From: an uncultured Akkermansia sp.
Lineage (GTDB): Bacteria > Verrucomicrobiota > Verrucomicrobiia > Verrucomicrobiales > Akkermansiaceae
NCBI GenBank assembly: GCA_904501915.1
Contig: CAJGCV010000063.1
Span: forward strand, 1-11,844
Reading direction: 5' to 3'
DNA: 11,844 nt
In this document: one piece after another, positions 1 to 4,363 of the stretch
Position numbering within the stretch: the first letter of the stretch is position 1
Layout: every line of letters starts with the position of its first letter
Translations under genes and position numbers: made by a program
The notes under the pieces: model-generated
Told to the model about the DNA's origin: nothing
Seen by the model: only the letters and a program-made list of their open reading frames with translations
Databases searched by the model: none

Positions 1-1
1 A

Positions 2-109
2 GCGGCTTACGCCGATATACCCGCAAGCGAACGCTTACTGCCGATGGTGGAGCAAGTGATACTCCAACGCGATTTTTCACGCAGAACACTATGCCTTTAT
101 GTCGTTTAA
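2..109 (+). CDS. Possible 3' end of an unidentified gene (partial)
   Basis: The second forward frame is open from the window edge to a TAA at 107-109 and gives a plausible C-terminus containing the stretch ERLLPMVEQVILQRDF, which could be an amphipathic helix. I do not recognise a family. Forward frame 1 is also open to about 150 with a less protein-like, Arg/Thr-rich translation, so the assignment is weak. No terminator hairpin with a T-run is visible between 110 and 178. The upstream part of the gene, if real, lies outside the window. Confidence 0.3.
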   Translation, partial: AAYADIPASERLLPMVEQVILQRDFSRRTLCLYVV

Positions 110-178
110 GACTCTTTTCCCATAATCTTTGGGACACATGTGCCCTCTAACTAAATCACTCATCTCGGCAGTTTGGAC

Positions 179-206
179 TTGCTTTTTCTGAAATTTGTGG
201 TATATT
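179..206 (+). promoter_or_regulatory. Promoter of first small lipoprotein gene
   Basis: TTGCTT at 179-184 and TATATT at 201-206 are separated by 16 bp, the same spacing as in the promoter of the downstream twin gene. Predicted transcription start is about 213, giving a leader of about 62 nt before the ATG at 275. Confidence 0.5.
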
Positions 207-216
207 CCCTCCACCG

Positions 217-237
217 CGGTAGCCAATCCGGTTACCG
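217..237 (+). other. 5' leader hairpin, lipoprotein gene 1
   Basis: CGGTAGCC (217-224) pairs with GGTTACCG (230-237), with one G-U pair, around the loop AATCC. It begins a few bases after the predicted transcript start and is followed by an A-rich, apparently unstructured stretch up to the start codon. The twin gene has a hairpin of different sequence at the equivalent place. A likely role is protection of the mRNA 5' end, which is inference. Confidence 0.4.
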
Positions 238-274
238 GGTGTTCGAACAAAAACATAAAACACTAGTATATATT

Positions 275-406
275 ATGAAGAAGATCGCTATCCTCGCTCT
301 TACCGCCGCTGCTTTCGTGTCCTGCCAGCAGCAGCAGCAGCAGCAGCCCGCTCCGGAGCCCGTTCCCGCTCCCGCTCCCGCCGTGGAAGTTGTAAAGGGC
401 AAGTAA
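275..406 (+). CDS. Small Gln/Pro-rich lipoprotein, copy 1
   Basis: The 43-residue product starts MKKIAILALTAAAFVSC, a short basic n-region plus hydrophobic core ending in a degenerate lipobox (FVSC) with Cys17 as the probable lipidation site. The mature part would be only 27 residues: Cys, seven Gln (CAG codons at 326-346), a Pro/Ala/Glu-rich linker, and the ending VEVVKGK. I chose the ATG at 275 because the signal peptide begins there and the twin gene aligns from exactly this codon; in-frame starts further upstream lie in the leader. There is no clear Shine-Dalgarno, only A/T-rich sequence. It is monocistronic, with its own promoter and terminator. Against the gene at 633 the first 72 coding bases differ at only two positions, both synonymous. 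The format resembles entericidin- or Lpp-like tiny lipoproteins, but I see no homology that would assign a function. Probably membrane-attached at the envelope. Confidence 0.8.
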   Translation: MKKIAILALTAAAFVSCQQQQQQQPAPEPVPAPAPAVEVVKGK

Positions 407-456
407 GTCACCCGGAAAGGTTTTCCCTTTCCTGTTCTTACTGAATTTTACAAGAT

Positions 457-490
457 ATGCGCCTATCCATCCGGATAGGCGCATGTTTTT
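457..490 (+). terminator. Rho-independent terminator after lipoprotein gene 1
   Basis: Perfect 12-bp stem ATGCGCCTATCC (457-468) / GGATAGGCGCAT (473-484) with loop ATCC, followed by GTTTTT. Confidence 0.9.
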
Positions 491-534
491 ATGCTTAAAC
501 TCTTCTATCCAAGTACATTTTTCGCACTTTAGGC

Positions 535-562
535 TTGATTTGTACTAAAATACTGCTATAGT
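535..562 (+). promoter_or_regulatory. Promoter of second small lipoprotein gene
   Basis: TTGATT (535-540), a 16-bp spacer, and TATAGT (557-562). Predicted start is about 569, leaving a leader of about 64 nt before the ATG at 633. Confidence 0.6.
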
Positions 563-570
563 GTGTTTAG

Positions 571-598
571 CCTGCCAAGCTAATCTTGTTTGGTCAGG
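571..598 (+). other. 5' leader hairpin, lipoprotein gene 2
   Basis: CCTGCCAA (571-578) pairs with TTGG (590-593) and CAGG (595-598), with T594 bulged out and a loop of about 11 nt. It sits right at the predicted transcript start and is followed by an A/C-rich unpaired tail, matching the layout of copy 1 although the stem sequences are unrelated. Confidence 0.4.
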
Positions 599-632
599 TA
601 CATCAAACAACATCAAAACAAGTAAGATAATT

Positions 633-761
633 ATGAAGAAGATTGCTATCCTCGCTCTTACCGCCGCCGCTTTCGTGTCCTGCCAGCAGCAGCAGCAGCA
701 GCAGGTTCCCGCTGAGCCGGTTGCTCCCGCTCCCCCCGTGGAAGTTGTAAAGAGCAAGTAA
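633..761 (+). CDS. Small Gln/Pro-rich lipoprotein, copy 2
   Basis: The 42-residue twin of the product encoded at 275-406 has an identical 17-residue signal and lipobox segment, Cys17, an identical run of seven Gln (CAG codons at 684-704), then a diverged Pro/Ala linker and the ending VEVVKSK. The middle of the linker differs between copies by substitutions and a one-codon length change, while the signal region and tail are almost unchanged at the nucleotide level. Promoter, leader and terminator sequences of the two units are unrelated, so only the coding segment is conserved. This points to purifying selection for the signal peptide and codons, or gene conversion between the copies. There is no clear Shine-Dalgarno; a GTG in frame further upstream lies in the leader. 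Likely an abundant, membrane-tethered envelope peptide; function unknown. Confidence 0.8.
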   Translation: MKKIAILALTAAAFVSCQQQQQQQVPAEPVAPAPPVEVVKSK

Positions 762-803
762 GTGATTATGGGAAGGCTTCCCTTCCCTGCTTCACATTCA
801 ATT

Positions 804-836
804 ACGCGTCTGGTAATCCCAGACGCGTTTTTGTTT
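804..836 (+). terminator. Rho-independent terminator after lipoprotein gene 2
   Basis: Stem ACGCGTCTGG (804-813) / CCAGACGCGT (819-828) with a 5-nt loop, then TTTTGTTT. The inverted-repeat cassette begins 6 bp further on. Confidence 0.9.
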
Positions 837-841
837 ATCTT

Positions 842-968
842 AAATCTCTGCCCTCAGGCAGAAATTCTCTCGCCCGCAGGGCGAAATTATCTCCCGGCTC
901 AGCCGGGAACTTATCTCTGCGACAGCAGAACTTATCTCATCTGCCGCGCAGCGGCAGATGATGATAAA
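842..968 (+). repeat. Left inverted-repeat arm: five-hairpin array
   Basis: Ordered hairpins: CTGCC-ctca-GGCAG (848-861), CGCCC-gca-GGGCG (871-883), CCCGGC-tca-GCCGGG (893-907), CTGC-gaca-GCAG (917-928), and a 10-bp stem CATCTGCCGC-gca-GCGGCAGATG (938-960). They are separated by exactly 9 nt: AAATTCTCT, AAATTATCT, AACTTATCT, AACTTATCT. The arm ends with ATGATAAA. Its reverse complement recurs at 1404-1527. Confidence 0.95.
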
Positions 969-980
969 GTGTGTAATCCT

Positions 981-999
981 CTGCGTCCGCAGGGCGCAG
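981..999 (-). other. Unpaired extra hairpin just 3' of the S23 gene
   Basis: CTGCG (981-985) and CGCAG (995-999) enclose a 9-nt loop and start 2 bp beyond the S23 stop codon. It resembles the array hairpins in composition but has no partner beside the other arm. No T-run follows on the minus strand, so it is not a typical terminator. Confidence 0.4.
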
Positions 1000-1001
1000 G
1001 T

Positions 1002-1361
1002 TTATTTCCTTCCCATGTTAGCTTTTTTGGTATTCAGGCTTGAAACCAGCATACGGTGTATTCTGTTGCGTTTATAACGTAAATCCTTGATAATTTCGGG
1101 CGAAAGAATACCAGCGCCTTCAAGGACATCCAACCAATACCCTGTTTCCGCGCATTCTTTCATAGCAGTTTGAAGTTTAAAAACAAAGTCATCCTCGCTA
1201 TATCCGTATTGAGCTTCGCGAATATTTGCGCCTATGCTGGTTCCAGAACGGAGAATCTGGTCTTTAACGATACCACACCCCCTGATGGTGCGCATATGGG
1301 TTACGATTTCAATGGCAAATTGAAGAGATTGTTCAGCAAGAGGAGAATTCTGTATCGACAT
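1002..1361 (-). CDS. Four-helix-bundle protein, S23 / 23S rRNA IVP family
   Basis: A 119-residue protein with the family's hallmark arrangement: an N-terminal helix (PLAEQSLQFAIEIV, residues 7-20), the motif RSGTSIGANIREAQYG at 38-53 followed by S55 and the DDF at 57-59, a long third helix (about 59-80), and a strongly basic C-terminal helix and tail (93-119, rich in Lys/Arg). The family includes proteins encoded in 23S rRNA intervening sequences and is related in fold to the Avd accessory protein of diversity-generating retroelements; nucleic-acid binding is the usual presumption. The start is taken as the ATG at 1361, which matches the usual family N-terminus. A longer frame exists from a TTG at 1397, but that TTG is part of the probable -35 box. 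The gene lies between the two hairpin arrays, which suggests the arrays are its substrate or binding sites (inference). Biochemical function unknown. Confidence 0.85.
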   Translation of the reverse strand: MSIQNSPLAEQSLQFAIEIVTHMRTIRGCGIVKDQILRSGTSIGANIREAQYGYSEDDFVFKLQTAMKECAETGYWLDVLEGAGILSPEIIKDLRYKRNRIHRMLVSSLNTKKANMGRK

Positions 1362-1367
1362 GTATGG

Positions 1368-1397
1368 ATTATATACCGCTTCTTTGTGGAAAGGCAA
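1368..1397 (-). promoter_or_regulatory. Promoter of the S23 gene, apparently leaderless
   Basis: On the minus strand TTGCCT (1397-1392), an 18-bp spacer, and a consensus TATAAT (1373-1368). Only six bases (CCATAC) separate the -10 box from the ATG at 1361, so transcription should begin at or within a base or two of the start codon. The promoter lies inside the cassette, between the right arm and the gene. Confidence 0.6.
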
Positions 1398-1403
1398 GGT
1401 TTA

Positions 1404-1527
1404 TTTATCATCATCTGCCGCTGCGCGGCAGATGAGATAAGTTCTGCTGACGCAGAGATAAGTTCCCGGCTGAGCCGGGAGATAATTTCGCCCTGCGGGC
1501 GAGAGAATTTCTGCTGCGCAGAGATTT
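1404..1527 (-). repeat. Right inverted-repeat arm: five-hairpin array
   Basis: Reverse complement of the left arm with the same hairpin order and the same 9-nt spacers. The 10-bp stem is at 1412-1434. The differences are a shorter outer hairpin (CTGC-gca-GCAG on the minus strand, 11 nt instead of 14) and one loop base in the fourth hairpin (GTCA against GACA). All stems remain paired. The outer end is the CAGAGATTT at 1519-1527, about 60 bp upstream of clpB. Confidence 0.95.
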
Positions 1528-1561
1528 TTTGAACAACTTCGCATAATATTTTTGAACATCT
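1526..1561 (+). repeat. Two 13-bp direct repeats upstream of clpB
   Basis: TTTTTGAACAACT (1526-1538) and TTTTTGAACATCT (1549-1561) differ at one base and are 23 bp apart start to start, a little over two helical turns. They could be a pair of regulator sites for clpB or chance A/T-rich similarity. No CIRCE-type (GAGTGCTAA) element is visible here. Confidence 0.4.
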
Positions 1562-1580
1562 GGTCATGCGGAGGTATCAC
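1552..1580 (+). promoter_or_regulatory. Possible clpB promoter, near-leaderless
   Basis: TTGAAC (1552-1557), a 17-bp spacer, and TATCAC (1575-1580), each matching four of six consensus bases. The -10 box ends seven bases before the ATG at 1588, the same geometry as the S23 and SPFH promoters in this window. An alternative -10 (CATAAT at 1542) has no good -35. Weak call. Confidence 0.3.
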
Positions 1581-1587
1581 AACCCTT

Positions 1588-4167
1588 ATGATGAACAACA
1601 ATCTTACTACAAAATTCATGGAAGGGCTGCAGGCAGCGCAGAAGGCAGCGCAATCTGCGGGGCGGGCGCAGATATACCCGGCCGAGCTGCTGCTGGCGCT
1701 GATGAAGCAGGAGGGCGGCGTGCTGGGTGCGGTGCTCACCCGTGCGGGAGTGGATGGCAACCGTCTGGAGCGCGAACTGGAGGCGCAGCTGGAGCGGCAG
1801 CCGCGACAGCGCGGCGGTGTGGCGCAAAGCCCCGGCATAGGGCCGGAGCTGGACCGGGCGCTGAATGCCGCCGAGCAGCAGAGGCAAAGCATGAAGGATG
1901 ACTACCTGAGCGTAGAGCACTTTGTGCTGGGCATATTCGAGGCAGATGCCACGCTTTCGCCCATACTGGAGAATTGCGGGCTCACGAAAGTGCGGTATCT
2001 GGAGGCGCTTAAGGAAGTGCGCGGCAACCAGCGCATCACCGACCAGGAGCCTGAGCAGAAATACCAGACCCTGGAAAAATACGGCACCGATTTGACCGCC
2101 CGCGCGCGCCAGGGGAAGATAGACCCGGTCATCGGGCGCGATGCCGAAATCCGCCGGGTGCTGCAGATACTTTCGCGCCGCACCAAGAACAACCCGGTGC
2201 TCATCGGCGAGCCCGGCGTAGGCAAAACCGCCATAGCCGAAGGGCTGGCGCGCCGCATTGTGAATGGTGACGTGCCGGAAAGCATGAAAGGCAAGCGCCT
2301 GGTGAGCCTCAATATCGGCTCTATGCTGGCAGGTGCCAAATACCGCGGTGAGTTCGAGGAACGCCTCAAGGCATTTATCAAGGAAGTGACTGCCAGTAAT
2401 GGCGAAATCATCCTCTTCATCGACGAGCTGCACACCCTGGTGGGAGCTGGAGCCGGGGGCGAAGGAGCCATGGACGCCGCCAACCTGCTCAAACCCGCGC
2501 TGGCGCGTGGCGAACTGCGCACCATCGGCGCCACCACACTGGATGAATACCGCAAGTACATCGAAAAGGATGCCGCGCTGGAGCGCCGCTTCCAGCCGGT
2601 GTATGTGGCCGAACCCAGCGTGGAGGATACCATTGCGATACTGCGAGGCCTGAAGGAACGCTACGAGGTGCACCACGGCGTGCACATCACCGACGGCGCG
2701 CTGGTGGCCGCCGCCACCCTGAGCAACCGCTACATCACCGACCGATTCCTGCCGGACAAAGCCGTGGACCTGGTGGATGAGGCCGCCGCACGCCTCAAGA
2801 TTGAGCTCGATTCCATGCCCAGCGAAATCGACGAGCTGAACCGCAGCGCCATGCAGCTGGAAATGGAACGCCAGGCCCTGGCACGCGAGAAGGACGCCGA
2901 TTCAAAGGCCCGACTGGAAAAAATCACCCGCGAGCTGGCCGACACCCGCGAGAAGGCAGACGCCATGGTGGCACAGTGGAAGAGCGAGAATGACATCGTT
3001 GTGAAAGCCCGCGATGCCCAGAAAAAGATAGACACCCTGCGCACCGAGGCCGAGCAGGCCCAGCGCAAAGGCGATCTGGGCCGCGCCTCCGCCATCCTCT
3101 ACGGGGAAATTCCCGCAGCCGAGCATGCCGCACGGGAAGCCCGCGAAGCGCTGGCCTCCCTGCAGAAAACCGGCACTGCCCTGCTGAAGGAAGAAGTAAC
3201 CGAAGCCGACATTGCCAAGGTGGTCTCCACGTGGACCGGTATTCCCGCTGCCCGCATGGCTGAGGGCGAGCGCGAAAAGCTGCTGCACATGGAGGAACGC
3301 CTCGGGCAGAGACTCATCGGCCAGAAAGAAGCTGTGAAAGCCGTGGCAGATGCCGTACGCCGCTCCCGCGCCGGACTGCAGGACGAGAACCGCCCGCTCG
3401 GCTCATTCATCTTCCTGGGGCCCACCGGTGTGGGCAAGACCGAACTGGCCAAGGCCCTGGCTGATTTCCTCTTCGATGACGAAGCAGCCATGGTGCGCAT
3501 CGACATGAGCGAGTACATGGAAAAACACAGCGTGTCGCGCCTGATTGGCGCACCTCCAGGCTATGTGGGATACGATGAGGGTGGCCAGCTCACGGAAGCC
3601 GTGCGCCGCCGGCCCTACAGCGTGGTGTTGTTCGATGAGATTGAGAAAGCCCACCCGGATGTATTCAATGTGCTGCTGCAGGTGCTGGACGATGGCCGCA
3701 TCACCGATGGCCAGGGGCGCACGGTGGATTTCACCAACACGGTGCTCATCATGACCAGCAACATCGGCAGCCAGTTCATCCTGAACGAAACCGATGCCGC
3801 CACCCGCAACACCCGCGCGCTGGATGCCCTGCGCGGCCACTTCCGCCCGGAATTCCTCAACCGCATCGACGAAATCATCATCTTTGACCGCCTGCAGGAG
3901 GAGGATTTGAAGCAGATTGTCGGTATTCAGCTGAACCGCGTGCTCAAACGGCTCGAAAACCGCGGGCTCAAAATGCAGCTCAGCGATGCCGCCGCCGCCC
4001 TGGTGGCAGAGCATGGCTACGACCCGGTCTACGGCGCCCGCCCGCTCAAACGCGCCATTCAGCACGATATTCTGGACCCCCTCAGCATTGCCATCCTGGA
4101 AGGTCGCTACCCCGAAGGCAGCACCGTGTTCATCGATGCCGAAAACGGGCAAATCATGATGAAATGA
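1588..4167 (+). CDS. clpB: ClpB (Hsp104) disaggregase chaperone
   Basis: An 859-residue AAA+ protein, essentially the length of E. coli ClpB (857). Domains in order: N-terminal substrate domain (about 1-145); NBD1 with Walker A GEPGVGKT at 207-214, pore loop KYRGEF with Tyr252, Walker B FIDELH with Glu280, and the LERRF arginine-finger region; coiled-coil middle domain (about 410-525); NBD2 with Walker A GPTGVGKT at 611-618, pore loop GYVGYDEGG with Tyr659, Walker B LFDEIE with Glu684; and a C-terminal domain with the GARPLKR motif. It works in the cytosol as a hexamer, threading aggregated proteins through its pore together with DnaK. The start is placed at the first of two adjacent ATGs (1588 and 1591); an in-frame TTG at 1552 would add a non-family leader. 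The GGAGG at 1570-1574 is 13 bp from the ATG, too far for a standard ribosome site. It carries its own terminator and is not in an operon with dnaK or grpE here. Confidence 0.97.
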   Translation: MMNNNLTTKFMEGLQAAQKAAQSAGRAQIYPAELLLALMKQEGGVLGAVLTRAGVDGNRLERELEAQLERQPRQRGGVAQSPGIGPELDRALNAAEQQRQSMKDDYLSVEHFVLGIFEADATLSPILENCGLTKVRYLEALKEVRGNQRITDQEPEQKYQTLEKYGTDLTARARQGKIDPVIGRDAEIRRVLQILSRRTKNNPVLIGEPGVGKTAIAEGLARRIVNGDVPESMKGKRLVSLNIGSMLAGAKYRGEFEERLKAFIKEVTASNGEIILFIDELHTLVGAGAGGEGAMDAANLLKPALARGELRTIGATTLDEYRKYIEKDAALERRFQPVYVAEPSVEDTIAILRGLKERYEVHHGVHITDGALVAAATLSNRYITDRFLPDKAVDLVDEAAARLKIELDSMPSEIDELNRSAMQLEMERQALAREKDADSKARLEKITRELADTREKADAMVAQWKSENDIVVKARDAQKKIDTLRTEAEQAQRKGDLGRASAILYGEIPAAEHAAREAREALASLQKTGTALLKEEVTEADIAKVVSTWTGIPAARMAEGEREKLLHMEERLGQRLIGQKEAVKAVADAVRRSRAGLQDENRPLGSFIFLGPTGVGKTELAKALADFLFDDEAAMVRIDMSEYMEKHSVSRLIGAPPGYVGYDEGGQLTEAVRRRPYSVVLFDEIEKAHPDVFNVLLQVLDDGRITDGQGRTVDFTNTVLIMTSNIGSQFILNETDAATRNTRALDALRGHFRPEFLNRIDEIIIFDRLQEEDLKQIVGIQLNRVLKRLENRGLKMQLSDAAAALVAEHGYDPVYGARPLKRAIQHDILDPLSIAILEGRYPEGSTVFIDAENGQIMMK

Positions 4168-4220
4168 AATCAGAATTCAGAATGTGAATGGCGTGTGCGA
4201 CTGGCAGCGCACCTGTACCC

Positions 4221-4251
4221 AAAACCACCTGAGATACTCTCAGGTGGTTTT
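4221..4251 (+). terminator. Rho-independent terminator after clpB
   Basis: Perfect 14-bp stem AAAACCACCTGAGA (4221-4234) / TCTCAGGTGGTTTT (4238-4251) with a 3-nt loop. The A-run and T-run at its ends make it potentially bidirectional. Confidence 0.9.
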
Positions 4252-4259
4252 CATTATCC

Positions 4260-4281
4260 CGCGCGGCCGGAAGGCTGCGCG
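4260..4281. other. GC-rich hairpin with a GNRA loop
   Basis: CGCGCGGCC (4260-4268) pairs with GGCTGCGCG (4273-4281), with one G-U pair, around the loop GGAA. No T-run follows. It lies between the clpB terminator and the SPFH promoter; function unclear. Confidence 0.35.
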
Positions 4282-4328
4282 CCAGCTTGTCATTCTGCCT
4301 TCTGAAATCAGCATTCCCTACTCCCCGC

Positions 4329-4357
4329 TTGACACCTCAAACTGCCTGTGATACAAC
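4329..4357 (+). promoter_or_regulatory. Promoter of the SPFH gene, apparently leaderless
   Basis: Consensus TTGACA (4329-4334), a 17-bp spacer, and TACAAC (4352-4357). Six bases (AACTAC) separate the -10 box from the ATG at 4364, so the transcript should start at or next to the start codon. Confidence 0.6.
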
Positions 4358-4363
4358 AACTAC

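Larger units (their letters stand above)
842..1527. mobile_element. Hairpin-array-flanked S23 cassette (putative mobile or selfish element)
   Basis: A 686-bp unit consisting of an inverted-repeat arm (842-968), a minus-strand four-helix-bundle gene with its own promoter (1002-1397), and the matching arm (1404-1527). The arms differ only at the outermost hairpin and one loop base. Nothing in the unit resembles a transposase. I find no convincing target-site duplication outside the arms. The layout recalls REP-associated Y1 transposase loci, where a gene is bracketed by inverted palindromic units, and 23S rRNA intervening sequences, where an S23 gene can lie between inverted repeats; both parallels are inference. 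Mobility is unproven from a single copy. Confidence 0.45.
4165..4316. repeat. Intergenic segment bounded by direct and inverted repeats
   Basis: TGAAATCAGAATTC (4165-4178, including the clpB stop codon) recurs as TGAAATCAGCATTC at 4303-4316 with one mismatch. In addition TCAGAATTCAGAATG (4170-4184) is an inverted match, 13 of 15, of CATTCTGCCTTCTGA (4291-4305). Between them lie the clpB terminator and a second hairpin. It could be a remnant of a very small inserted element or chance. Confidence 0.35.

Noticed and set aside
121..160. CACATGTG palindrome at 136-143 as a terminator for an upstream gene
   Set aside because: The arms around it are misaligned by a mismatch and no T-run follows.
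842..968. Hairpin array as a CRISPR
   Set aside because: The palindromes differ from each other, spacers are 9 nt and conserved, and no cas genes are present.
842..1527. Conventional insertion sequence with terminal inverted repeats
   Set aside because: No transposase or HUH motif in any frame between the arms and no clear target-site duplication; the T-rich similarity of the flanks is too weak.
1170..1532. Plus-strand open frame antisense to the S23 gene
   Set aside because: It overlaps the right hairpin arm and the S23 promoter and has no protein-like features beyond a chance hydrophobic start.
1552..1554. TTG as start codon of clpB
   Set aside because: It would add a 12-residue extension unlike ClpB N-termini; the ATG pair at 1588/1591 fits family length.
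1570..1574. GGAGG as ribosome binding site of clpB
   Set aside because: It is 13 bp from the first ATG; an upstream ATG at 1566 is in another frame. It may be chance within the promoter spacer.
1564..2685. Long minus-strand open frame opposite clpB
   Set aside because: A shadow of the strong codon bias of clpB; similar shadows lie opposite the SPFH gene, ppk1 and the protease.
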